NCBI GenBank assembly: GCA_005518185.1
Contig: RKSN01000002.1
Location: 310,001 to 374,000 of the forward strand
DNA length: 64,000 nt
From: Chakrabartia godavariana
GTDB taxonomy: Bacteria > Pseudomonadota > Alphaproteobacteria > Sphingomonadales > Sphingomonadaceae
Direction: 5' to 3'
The position numbers were made by a program, and so were the translations under genes. The notes under the pieces were generated by a model. The model did not search any database and was not told where the DNA came from. It was given only the letters and a program-made list of their open reading frames with translations. Of this stretch, positions 47,194 to 55,487 are shown in pieces; the stretch's first letter is position 1, and each line of letters starts with the position of its first letter.

Positions 47194-47272
47194 GTGATCC
47201 GGGCTTGACCCGGAGCCCAGGGTCGAAGCGCTCACGGGCGGGAAGATGGGCTCCGGATCAAGTCCGGAGCAC
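47194..47272. repeat. Paired palindromic intergenic element (family E)
   Basis: Two hairpins, ATCCGGG-CTTGA-CCCGGA (from 47196) and CTCCGGAT-CAAG-TCCGGAG (to 47269), lie in inverted order between the M13 peptidase and the thiolase-like gene. The rest of this 249-base gap holds no gene that I can see. Confidence 0.75.
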
Positions 47273-47294
47273 AGCGAGTTGAGAGATCTCCGCC

Positions 47295-48779
47295 CTACGC
47301 CGCCCGCCAGTGGATGAGGCCATCCTCGCCCCGCTCGGTGCGTCCTTTCGCGCCGACAGGCTCAATGGCTCCGTCCGTCAGGAACGCGATCATGCCCTCG
47401 TCCACCGCATCGACGCGCGCCAGCACGCGGGCATCTGCAGCAGTCCGCGCGATGATCGTGCCGAACTTCACCGAACCGTCGCGGTTGTAGAAGACGGTGT
47501 AGCTTTCGATCGTCGCTGCGCCCTCATAGCCATCGTCCGCCTCGGGCACGGCACCGCGCATTGCGTCGGCCAGAGGGTTCACATCATAATCGTGCGGGAA
47601 GATCGCGTCGGGGAGCGGGTCTGCCGACAGGACGATGCCGTGGAAATGGGTCGCATAGCCGCCATTGGCGAAGAGCATCGCCGTGCCACGCTCGGCGCGC
47701 AGCTTATCGACCATCGAGGCGATGGCGTGGCTCATGTAATTGCCGATGGGGCCGCCACCGAAGGTCAGGCCGCCAAAGGCCGTGATCGGCCTGTCGACGG
47801 GCCAGCCGAGAATGCGCCGCGCCATCTTGGGCACGCAGGGGAAGCAGGAATAAAGCTCGACATGGTCGAGATCGGCCGTCGTCAGTCTGTTGCGCTTGAG
47901 CGTCTCTTCGATGGTCACGACCATGCCCGCAGGCTGCTCATATTGGTCGCGCTTGAGCATGTTGTGCGTCTCATGCGCAGCCGCGCCCATGCCGACATGG
48001 ATGATGTTCGCCGCAGGCACGCCAGCGGCCTGTGCGACCGCCAGCGAGGTGACGATGAACCCTGCGCCCTGATTGACGCTGGAATTGGCGACCATCCGCT
48101 TCTGGTAGGGGAAGGCGATCGGGCGGTTGTCCGCTTCCACGCTGATGATCGCGTCGGCGGTCTGCGGCTTCCTGATCCAGGCATTTTCATTGGCAGCGGC
48201 GACTGCCGACATGCCTGCCCAGATCATGCCCGATTCCGCCTGCGCCTCGGCGAGCGTCTGCCCCCAGGCCGCGCGAGTCGCGTTCTCGTAAAGCGGATAG
48301 AGATCGGTCGGCGCGACCAGGCCATGCTGCTGCATCAGCGACTTTGTGCCGCCTGAGGCCACGTCGCGCAGGGCGTCCTTCTTCTCGCCGGTCGCCGCGC
48401 GCGCGCGTTCTGCTGCCGTGCGCAGTGCCTCGGCCCCGACGATCGCCGCGACCGAAATCTCGCCTGCGCCAATGCGGTTCGCCGCTTCATTGAGCAGCTG
48501 CACCGGGCTTTCACCCGTCGGGTAGGGCGTCTGTTCAACGATCTTGGGCGCGATGCCGAAATGCTGCGCCAGATGCTCCGCACAATTGCCAAGCCGGGGG
48601 AAGCTGATCTGGTTGACGACGGCAATGCTGTCGAGCTTGCCAATCCACCCGCCGCCCGCGTCCGCATCCGCCTTTTCCAAGGCCGCGACCATCAGGCCGA
48701 GCGAGTCGTGGACGCAGTCCCGGTCATTGAACTGGCCGACGCCGATGATGACGGGAATGCGGGCGGGATCGGTGTTCAT
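47295..48779 (-). CDS. Thiolase-like protein with extra C-terminal domain (TLP1-type, SCP2 thiolase-like)
   Basis: A 494-residue thiolase-fold protein. The N-terminal half reads VIIGVGQF and IVGAEAL at family positions, and the C-terminal half has FGGLTFGGGPIGNYMSHAI. Where real thiolases carry the nucleophilic cysteine, the sequence is PTGESPVQLL, with no cysteine; a later CFPC is not at the usual place. About 100 residues extend past the thiolase core, the mark of type 1 thiolase-like proteins described in mycobacteria. It starts 4 bases after the AMACR-type gene and is probably cotranscribed. Degradative thiolase activity is doubtful. Confidence 0.85.
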   Translation of the reverse strand: MNTDPARIPVIIGVGQFNDRDCVHDSLGLMVAALEKADADAGGGWIGKLDSIAVVNQISFPRLGNCAEHLAQHFGIAPKIVEQTPYPTGESPVQLLNEAANRIGAGEISVAAIVGAEALRTAAERARAATGEKKDALRDVASGGTKSLMQQHGLVAPTDLYPLYENATRAAWGQTLAEAQAESGMIWAGMSAVAAANENAWIRKPQTADAIISVEADNRPIAFPYQKRMVANSSVNQGAGFIVTSLAVAQAAGVPAANIIHVGMGAAAHETHNMLKRDQYEQPAGMVVTIEETLKRNRLTTADLDHVELYSCFPCVPKMARRILGWPVDRPITAFGGLTFGGGPIGNYMSHAIASMVDKLRAERGTAMLFANGGYATHFHGIVLSADPLPDAIFPHDYDVNPLADAMRGAVPEADDGYEGAATIESYTVFYNRDGSVKFGTIIARTAADARVLARVDAVDEGMIAFLTDGAIEPVGAKGRTERGEDGLIHWRAA

Positions 48780-48783
48780 GAGA

Positions 48784-49830
48784 TCAGCCCTTCCGTCCCA
48801 CAGGTTCCGCCGCCGGTGTGCCGAGGAAGCGCGGCGCAGGCGCCGGCTGGTCGACGCCGTTCACCTTCACGAAGGTGCCGCGCGCGACATTGTGCGGATG
48901 GCTGAGTGCCTCGCCCATCGACTGGATCGACCCGAAGCAGATGTCCGTCCCCTCCATGATCGCTGCCCATTCATCACGGGTCTTGGTCTTGAAGATGTCG
49001 GTGAGCTTTGCCTTGAGGACCGGCCACTGGCTCTTGTCCATCTGCGCGTCAAAGGCGGGGTCCGCATCGAGGCCGAGCGTCTTGCGCAGCAGCGCGTAGA
49101 ATTGCGGCTCGATCGACCCGATCGAAATCCACTTGCCGTCGGCGCATTCATAGGTGTCGTAGAAGTGGGCGGCGGTATCGAGCATGTTCACGCCGCGCGC
49201 GTCTTCCCACATGCCCATCCCGCGGAAGCCCCACTGCATCGCATGGATGATGGAGGCGCCATCGGTCATGGCGACGTCAATCACCTGCCCCTTGCCGCCG
49301 CGCGCGACATTGAGGAGGGCCGCAACCATCCCGAACGCGAGCATCATACCGCCGCCGGCAAAGTCGCCAATGGCGTTGGTCGGCGGCGTCGGCTTGCCAT
49401 CCGGGCGGCCATAACCGTGGAGGTTACCCGTGATCGAGATGTAGTTGATGTCATGCCCGGCAGCCATCGCGAGGGGCCCTGTCTGGCCCCAGCCGGTCAT
49501 GCGGCCGTAGACGAGCTTTGGATTGTCGGCGAGCAGCACGTCCGGGCCAAGGCCCATGCGCTCCATCACGCCCGGGCGGAAACCTTCGAAGATGCCGTCA
49601 GCGGCCTTCACGAGGTCGCGCACTTGCGCCACGCCCTCGGGCGACTTGGTGTCGATCTGGACGATCTCGCGGTTGCGGGTGAGGACGTCGCGACCCTGCA
49701 TGTCATGCGCGCCGACGCGCTCCACGCGGATGACGCGCGCGCCGTGATCGGCCAGCATCATCCCGGCAAACGGCCCCGGCCCGATGCCTGCCATTTCGAT
49801 GATCGTGATGCCGTCCAATACGCCTGCCAT
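48784..49830 (-). CDS. Alpha-methylacyl-CoA racemase / CaiB-BaiF family CoA transferase
   Basis: A 348-residue CoA-binding protein of CoA-transferase family III. The segment NAIGDFAGGGMMLAFGM (aspartate near 152) and DGASIIHAMQWGF match 2-methylacyl-CoA racemase more than CaiB-type transferases, which have a catalytic aspartate earlier in another context. The start at 49830 has GGAG 6 bases upstream; an ATG 12 bases earlier is worse placed. It leads a two-gene unit with the thiolase-like gene and is divergent from phaC. A role in inverting methyl-branched acyl-CoA before oxidation is inferred. Confidence 0.88.
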   Translation of the reverse strand: MAGVLDGITIIEMAGIGPGPFAGMMLADHGARVIRVERVGAHDMQGRDVLTRNREIVQIDTKSPEGVAQVRDLVKAADGIFEGFRPGVMERMGLGPDVLLADNPKLVYGRMTGWGQTGPLAMAAGHDINYISITGNLHGYGRPDGKPTPPTNAIGDFAGGGMMLAFGMVAALLNVARGGKGQVIDVAMTDGASIIHAMQWGFRGMGMWEDARGVNMLDTAAHFYDTYECADGKWISIGSIEPQFYALLRKTLGLDADPAFDAQMDKSQWPVLKAKLTDIFKTKTRDEWAAIMEGTDICFGSIQSMGEALSHPHNVARGTFVKVNGVDQPAPAPRFLGTPAAEPVGRKG

Positions 49831-49880
49831 GTCTCTCTCCATTTCGCTCTGTCTGCGCTTTGAACCAAGCGTTGGAACGC

Positions 49881-49898
49881 CTTGACGTTTGCGTCAAG
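49881..49898. promoter_or_regulatory. Palindromic operator between the racemase and phaC genes
   Basis: CTTGACG-TTTG-CGTCAAG is a perfect 7 bp inverted repeat with a 4-base spacer. A related half, CTTGACCTTTG, follows 35 bases later. It lies in the middle of the 147-base divergent region. The pattern is reminiscent of TTGACGT-type sites of MerR-family regulators of branched-chain acyl-CoA breakdown, but no such regulator is in the window. Confidence 0.5.
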
Positions 49899-49977
49899 TA
49901 GCAGATGTGGCAGTGCTTGACCTTTGCCGAAAAGACGCTGATCTTCGCATCAAAGAAAATGCGACGTAGGAGGGGAA

Positions 49978-51660
49978 ATGGCAAAGATGCCGAAGGGCCT
50001 CGAAGAGGCTGCGGATGCGGGTGTGGCACTCAATCCTTTGGTCGGTCTGGCGCGCGAGGATCTGGTCGGCGCGGTCGGCGTGATGCTGAAGGCAACGGCG
50101 AGCCAGCCGGGCAAGGTCATTGAACACACCAAGTCCTTCGCCGACGATGTCATCAAGATCATCACGATGAAATCGGACATCGCGCCCAACCCCAAGGATC
50201 GGCGCTTTGCTGACCCGACCTGGAGCCAGAACCCTTTCTTCAAGGCGGGGATGCAATATTACCTCGCCGCCGAAAAAGGCGTGAAGAACTTCATCGGCGA
50301 TCTCGAGCTGGATGAGCTGGAGCGCACGCGCGCACATTTCGTGGCGGGCATGGTGATCGACTCGCTCGCGCCGACCAACACGCTGGCGGGCAACCCGGCC
50401 GCGCTCAAGAAAGCGGCGGAAACCGGCGGCGCCTCGCTGATCCGTGGCCTCAAGAACGCCTATGACGACATCGTCAACAACGACATGCTCGTGTCGCAAG
50501 TCGACAAGCGGCCCTTCAAGATCGGCGAGAACATCGCCTGCACGCCAGGCGCGGTCATCTACCGCACCGAGCTGATGGAGCTGATCCACTATAAGCCGAC
50601 GACCGAGAAGGTGCATGAGACGCCGCTGCTCATCATCCCGCCGCAGATCAACAAGGCCTATGTCAACGATCTGAGCCCCGACAAGAGCATCGTCCGCTTC
50701 CTCCTCGCCAACGGACAGCAGACCTTCCTCATCAGCTGGCGCAACCCGACCAAGGAACACGCGCATTGGGGCCTTGCCGATTATATCGACGGAATCATCG
50801 AAGCGATTGGTGTCATCTGCGAGGTGACGGGCGCGAAGCAGGTCAATGTCTCCGGCGCCTGTTCGGGCGGCATCACCATGTCGGCCATGCTCTCCAAGCT
50901 GGCCGCCAAGGGCGACAAGCGCGTCAACGCGGTCTCGCTCATGGTGTGCGTCCTGAAGCCCGAGATCACCGACAGCGAGGTCGGCTCGCTTGTCTCCGAA
51001 CATGGCATTGAACTCGCCCGGCAGAGGTCGCGCAAGGCGGGTGTCTTGGATGGCGCATCGCTCTCGCGCATGTTCGCGTGGCTCCGGCCGAATGATCTCG
51101 TGTGGAACTATGTGGTCAACAACTACCTTCTAGGAGAAGACCCGCCCGCCTTTGATATCCTCTTCTGGAACAACGATGCCACCAACCTGCCCGCCCAGCT
51201 CCATTCGGACTATCTGGACCTTTACGGGAACCAGCCCTTTGCCGAGCCGGGCACGGCGGAGATCGCCGGGCATCTGGTGGATCTGACCAAGGTGACGAGT
51301 GACCTCTACATCGTGGCGGGGGTGACGGACCACATCACGCCGTGGAAGGCGTGCTATCGCTCGACGCAGTTGTTCGGCTCCAAGAACATCGAGTTTGTGC
51401 TGTCGCATTCCGGGCATATCCAGGCGATGCTCAACCCGCCAGGCAATCCAAAGGCCAAATTCTACCGCGCCGATGGCAAGGCGCCGCCGACGCCCGAAAA
51501 GTGGATGGCAAAAGCGGAAGAACATGCCGGAAGCTGGTGGCCGCATTGGGCGGAATGGCTCAAGGCACGGTCCGGCGCCGAGGTCACGCCGCCCGCCGAG
51601 CTGGGCAGCAAGGCCCATCCTCCGGTCGGGCCCGCGCCCGGCCAATATGTATTTGACTGA
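49978..51660 (+). CDS. phaC: Polyhydroxyalkanoate synthase
   Basis: PhaC polymerises 3-hydroxyacyl-CoA to storage polyester at the granule surface. The 560-residue protein has the lipase-like box SGACSGG with nucleophile Cys295, Asp451 (GVTDHITPW) and His480 (SHSGH), the full triad of PHA synthases. The middle sequence (FWNNDATNLPAQLHSDYLD) resembles the synthases associated with medium-chain substrates as much as class I enzymes. A strong SD (TAGGAGGGGAA) precedes the ATG. phaZ follows after 14 bases. The repressor gene phaR is elsewhere in the window. Confidence 0.93.
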   Translation: MAKMPKGLEEAADAGVALNPLVGLAREDLVGAVGVMLKATASQPGKVIEHTKSFADDVIKIITMKSDIAPNPKDRRFADPTWSQNPFFKAGMQYYLAAEKGVKNFIGDLELDELERTRAHFVAGMVIDSLAPTNTLAGNPAALKKAAETGGASLIRGLKNAYDDIVNNDMLVSQVDKRPFKIGENIACTPGAVIYRTELMELIHYKPTTEKVHETPLLIIPPQINKAYVNDLSPDKSIVRFLLANGQQTFLISWRNPTKEHAHWGLADYIDGIIEAIGVICEVTGAKQVNVSGACSGGITMSAMLSKLAAKGDKRVNAVSLMVCVLKPEITDSEVGSLVSEHGIELARQRSRKAGVLDGASLSRMFAWLRPNDLVWNYVVNNYLLGEDPPAFDILFWNNDATNLPAQLHSDYLDLYGNQPFAEPGTAEIAGHLVDLTKVTSDLYIVAGVTDHITPWKACYRSTQLFGSKNIEFVLSHSGHIQAMLNPPGNPKAKFYRADGKAPPTPEKWMAKAEEHAGSWWPHWAEWLKARSGAEVTPPAELGSKAHPPVGPAPGQYVFD

Positions 51661-51674
51661 AGAAAGTGATCGAT

Positions 51675-52517
51675 ATGGGACGCGCGAAACCTGACACTCG
51701 GCCCGAAATCCGGATGGTATCCGTCGAAGGACGCGAGGTCCGCATGGCGCACTGGGATGCCGGTGAGGCGGGTCAGGACGCCCTGCCCGTCCTGTTCTTC
51801 AACGGGATTGGCGCGAACATGGAACTCATCGCGCCATTTGCCGAACGCCTTGGCCGCAATGTCATTACCTTCGACATGCCGGGTATTGGCGGCTCGCCCG
51901 ACCCGGTCTGGCCCTACCGTCCGTGGATGATGGCCCGCGTGGCGGACAAGATCCTTGATGAGCTCGGCTATGCCGAAGTCGACGTGATGGGCATCAGTTG
52001 GGGCGGCGCGATGGCGCAGCAATATGCGATCCAATATGCCAAGCGCACCAACCGGCTCGTCCTCATCGCAACCACCGCCGGCATGCTGATGGTGCCCGGA
52101 AAATGGTCCGCGCTGAGCAAGATGGCCAACCCGCGCCGATATGTTGAACCGGACTATATGCTCAAGAATTTCAATGAGTTGTATGGCGGTGTGAGCAATG
52201 GATCTGACGGGCATGTCAGCCGCATCAAGGCGCCCTCGATGCTCGGCTATTTCAACCAGCTGTTCGCGATGGCAGGCTGGACAAGCGCGCCGTTCCTCCC
52301 CTTCCTCCGCCATGAAACGCTCGTCCTGATGGGCGAGGAGGATGCAATCGTCCGCCCGATCAACGGGCGCATTCTGGAGACGCTGATCCCCAATGCGCGC
52401 ATGGTGACGATCAAGGATGGCGGCCACCTCTTCCTGATGAGCCATGCCGACCAATGCGTGCCCATCATCGAGGGCTTCCTCGACGCAGGGCATCGGGCCG
52501 AGGCCAAGGCCGCCTAA
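51675..52517 (+). CDS. phaZ: Intracellular medium-chain-type PHA depolymerase (alpha/beta hydrolase)
   Basis: Alpha/beta hydrolase of 280 residues that looks like pseudomonad PhaZ, which breaks stored medium-chain PHA: FFNGIGANMELIAPF, TFDMPGIGGSPDPVWPYRP and MGISWGGAMAQQ (nucleophile Ser108) are in order, followed by the family stretch VPGKWSALSKMANPRRY, an acidic site in MGEEDAIVRP and the catalytic histidine in DGGHLFLM. There is no signal peptide, so it acts inside the cell. I chose the ATG at 51675; a GTG at 51666 is also possible. It lies directly behind phaC in one unit. Confidence 0.88.
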   Translation: MGRAKPDTRPEIRMVSVEGREVRMAHWDAGEAGQDALPVLFFNGIGANMELIAPFAERLGRNVITFDMPGIGGSPDPVWPYRPWMMARVADKILDELGYAEVDVMGISWGGAMAQQYAIQYAKRTNRLVLIATTAGMLMVPGKWSALSKMANPRRYVEPDYMLKNFNELYGGVSNGSDGHVSRIKAPSMLGYFNQLFAMAGWTSAPFLPFLRHETLVLMGEEDAIVRPINGRILETLIPNARMVTIKDGGHLFLMSHADQCVPIIEGFLDAGHRAEAKAA

Positions 52518-52562
52518 AGGCCGCGTCTTGCCAATCACGCCAGAGCGGCGTAATCGCCGCTG

Positions 52563-52722
52563 CGTGACAGGTGCTCCGTAACAGGAGCTGAAAAGGGAAG
52601 TCGGTTCAAATCCGGCGCTGTTCCCGCAACTGTAACCGGCGAGTTCCTCTCCGACGCACCACTGGGCAACCGGGAAGGTGGAGAGGCGCAATGACCCGGA
52701 AGCCAGGAGACCTGCCCGTCAC
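52563..52722 (+). ncRNA. Cobalamin riboswitch
   Basis: The conserved elements appear in order: the start of P1/P2 (GACAGGTGCTCC), a GAAAAGGGAA block, the CCGGCGCTG/GCAACTGTAA core, and the B12 box AGCCAGGAGACCTGCC at 52701-52716. The first bases (CGTGAC) pair with GTCAC at the end to close P1. A further hairpin (CAGCC-AGTCCTTC-GGCTG) and a TTTCCTC stretch lie between the aptamer and the btuB SD, and could form the switching part. It should turn off btuBFCD when B12 is plentiful. Confidence 0.95.
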
Positions 52723-52812
52723 AGCCAGTCCTTCGGCTGTGCGGGAAGACGCAGGCGAACGGGGGTTTCCTCGCGTGACGGCAATTGGAGTCGTTATGCG
52801 AAGGAGATTGAA

Positions 52813-54687
52813 TTGAAATCCGTCATCCATTGTTCGGCCGCGCTTCTGGCGCTGGCCTCTACGTCTGCGCTTGCCCAAGAGGCAGGCGACACAGACACGA
52901 TCATCGTCACCGCGACCGGCGCACCATCGCGCAGCGCCGATACAGGCCAAGCCGTCTCGACGCTCGGGCAAAGCGAGATTGACGTTCGTCAGACCGTCGG
53001 CGTTGCAGAGCTGCTGGCGTCCCAACCCGGTGTCACGGTTTCGCGCAATGGCGGGCTGGGTGGCTTTTCCGCCGTCCGCATTCGCGGCGCGGAGGGCGAA
53101 CAGACGCTGGCGCTCATTGACGGCGTGAAGGTCAACGACCCCTCCTCCCCCGGCGGCGGGTTCGACTTCGGCAGCCTGCTCATCGGCAATATCCGACAGA
53201 TCGAAGTGCTGCGTGGCCCCAACTCGGTCCCTTGGGGCAGCGAGGCGATTGGCGGCGTCGTCAACGTCGTGACCGCAACGCCAACCGCGCAACCCAGCGC
53301 GAAACTGCGCGGCGAATATGGGTCGAACGATGCGAGCAATATCGTCGGCAACCTGTCCGGGACCCTCGGCCCGGTGCGCGCGTCGATCGGTGCGGGATGG
53401 TTCAACGAAGGCGGCATTTCCGCCTATAAGAACGGCACCGAGGCTGATGGCCTGCGGCAATATGGCGCCAATGGCCGTGTCGAGATCGACCTCGCCGACG
53501 GCATCAGCCTCGACCTGCGCGGCTATTATGCGAAGAGCCGGATCGAGCAGGATGGCTTTCCGCCGCCCTTTTACAGCTTTGCCGACACGCGCGAATTCAG
53601 CCGGTCCGAACAGACGGTCGGCTATGCCGGTCTGCACGCCAATCTCGGCGATCTGCGCAACCAGCTGGGCGTGACCCTGTCCGACATGAACCGCGACAGC
53701 TTCGCCCAGCCCGGCGATGCAACCCCGCAATATCTGAACCGCGGACGGATTGAGCGGATCGAATATCGCGGCGACTGGCGCGCGAGTAATGCGCTACGCG
53801 CCGTGTTCGGCGCCGAGCACGAGCGGTCGCGCATCAGCGACGGATTTTCCGAAAACAGAACGCACGTGAGCGGCGGCTATCTCCAGCTGATCGCCAGCCC
53901 CCTTTCGCGCGTCACGCTCACCGGCGGCATCCGTGTGGATGATCACGCGACCTTCGGCACGCGGACCACGCTGTCGGCCAATATGGTGTGGCGCGCAGGC
54001 GCCGGCACGACGATCCGCGCAGCCTATGGCGAAGGGTTCAAGGCCCCCACCCTGTTCCAGCTTTACAGCTTTTACGGCAATGTGACGCTGAAGCCCGAAA
54101 GCGCGCGCAGCTATGATCTGGGCGTCGAGCATAAGCTGCTGGACGGCGCGCTGGTCGTCTCCGCCACGCTGTTCCAGCGCGACACGCGTAACCAGATCGA
54201 CTTCATCTCCTGCTTTGCGCGGACGACGGGCATTTGCGCCAACCGGCCGGATGGCACTTATGATAATGTCGACAGGACGCGCGCCAAGGGCCTTGAAACT
54301 TCGATAGAAATCCGCCCAACCGATACGTTCGGCGTGACCGTCAACTATACGTTGCTCGACACCGAAGACCGGGCGACCGGCCGCGTTCTTGTTCGCCGCC
54401 CGCGCCATAATCTGGCCGCGGACGTGGACTGGACGACGCCCTTTGGTGCCCGCGTGGGCGCCACGCTGCGTCTGGCCAGCGACAGCGCGGACACCGATTT
54501 TGAGACGTTCGCCCGCACATCGCTCGACGGCTATGCGCTGGTGGGCCTGCGCGCCTCTCTGCCCATCGGCAAGGCGCTCGAGCTCTATGGCCGTGTCGAG
54601 AACCTGTTCGATGCGCGCTACGAAACGGTGAGCGGCTACGGCACCTATGGCCGTACCGCTCATGTCGGCATGCGGGCCGCCTTCTGA
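52813..54687 (+). CDS. btuB: TonB-dependent cobalamin receptor
   Basis: Outer-membrane B12 receptor of 624 residues. A TTG start at 52813 is preceded by a perfect AAGGAG 6 bases upstream and gives a clean signal peptide (cut near AQ at 22). The mature N-terminus has the TonB box DTIIVTATG near 28. The plug domain follows (VRIRGAEGEQTLALIDGVKV, GPNSVPWGSEAIGGVVNVVT), then the barrel, ending in ETVSGYGTYGRTAHVGMRAAF. An ATG frame from 52678 would run through the riboswitch and is not used. First gene of a B12 uptake operon. Confidence 0.95.
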   Translation: MKSVIHCSAALLALASTSALAQEAGDTDTIIVTATGAPSRSADTGQAVSTLGQSEIDVRQTVGVAELLASQPGVTVSRNGGLGGFSAVRIRGAEGEQTLALIDGVKVNDPSSPGGGFDFGSLLIGNIRQIEVLRGPNSVPWGSEAIGGVVNVVTATPTAQPSAKLRGEYGSNDASNIVGNLSGTLGPVRASIGAGWFNEGGISAYKNGTEADGLRQYGANGRVEIDLADGISLDLRGYYAKSRIEQDGFPPPFYSFADTREFSRSEQTVGYAGLHANLGDLRNQLGVTLSDMNRDSFAQPGDATPQYLNRGRIERIEYRGDWRASNALRAVFGAEHERSRISDGFSENRTHVSGGYLQLIASPLSRVTLTGGIRVDDHATFGTRTTLSANMVWRAGAGTTIRAAYGEGFKAPTLFQLYSFYGNVTLKPESARSYDLGVEHKLLDGALVVSATLFQRDTRNQIDFISCFARTTGICANRPDGTYDNVDRTRAKGLETSIEIRPTDTFGVTVNYTLLDTEDRATGRVLVRRPRHNLAADVDWTTPFGARVGATLRLASDSADTDFETFARTSLDGYALVGLRASLPIGKALELYGRVENLFDARYETVSGYGTYGRTAHVGMRAAF

Positions 54688-55487
54688 TGCGCGCGCTCTG
54701 GCCCGCTTTGTTGCTCCTTGCCGGGTGCAGCGGCGGGCCGGAGGTTGCCCCCGGCGGCATCGTTTCGAACAACCCATGCATCGACGCGATCCTCGCGCAG
54801 GTGGCCCCCGACGAAATCGCAGCCGTCAGCAGCTGGTCGCATGATGCCGACAGCGCCTCGGCGCCGTTGGGCTGGGCGCGCGCGCACCCGGCTTTGGGCG
54901 TGACAGCGGAAGAAATCATCGCGGCCAAGCCCCGCCTGCTTCTGACCGGCAATCTGGCGAGCAGCGGCACCAATGCCGCGCTTGCGAAGGCGGGAGTGCC
55001 GATGAAGACCTTTGGCGTGCCCGCCACGGTTGCGGACAGCATCGCCCAGGTGAAAGCCGTTGCCGCCGCCGTGGGCCAGCCGCGCGCAGGCGATCGGCTG
55101 GCCGCGCAGATCGACGCCGCCGCGCGACCGACATCCGCTCTGCCCAAACGCAGCGCAATCATCTGGCAGACGGGCGGGTTCGTTGCGGGCAAAGGCACGC
55201 TGCAGGACGAACTTCTCGCCCGAGCCGGTTTTGAGAATGCGAGCGGGCGATACGGCCTCCAGCAATGGGATGTCCTCCCGCTCGAAACGCTGGTGCGCCG
55301 CCCGCCTGATATCATCTTCATGCCAACAACGGCCAAAGGCGAAGACGCGCGCGCATTGGTGGCGCGGCAGCGCATCCTGCGCCATCTGGAAGGCCGGACA
55401 CGCATCGTCGCCTTCCCGGACAAGCTGCTCTTTTGCGGCGGCCCCACGATCATTGAGGCGATGCGCGTGCTGAGGTCGGCTGCATGA
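54687..55487 (+). CDS. btuF: Periplasmic B12-binding lipoprotein of an ABC importer
   Basis: Substrate-binding protein of the FecB/BtuF type, 266 residues. The signal ends in LLLAGC (Cys14 lipidated). The body has the two lobes of cobalamin-binding proteins, with ILAQVAPDEIAAVSSWSHDA near residue 37 and PDIIFMPTT in the second lobe. The start codon overlaps the btuB stop by one base. Lipid anchoring instead of a soluble form is common in other phyla. Function is inferred from position under a B12 riboswitch. Confidence 0.85.
   Translation: MRALWPALLLLAGCSGGPEVAPGGIVSNNPCIDAILAQVAPDEIAAVSSWSHDADSASAPLGWARAHPALGVTAEEIIAAKPRLLLTGNLASSGTNAALAKAGVPMKTFGVPATVADSIAQVKAVAAAVGQPRAGDRLAAQIDAAARPTSALPKRSAIIWQTGGFVAGKGTLQDELLARAGFENASGRYGLQQWDVLPLETLVRRPPDIIFMPTTAKGEDARALVARQRILRHLEGRTRIVAFPDKLLFCGGPTIIEAMRVLRSAA

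Noticed and set aside
45096-47282. A 728-codon plus-strand frame opposite the M13 peptidase
   Set aside because: It is a shadow of a well-supported gene with clear zinc motifs on the other strand.
52678-52812. An upstream ATG that would extend btuB by 45 residues
   Set aside because: The added part lies in the cobalamin riboswitch. It would place an Arg-rich stretch in front of the signal peptide. The TTG with a perfect SD fits far better.
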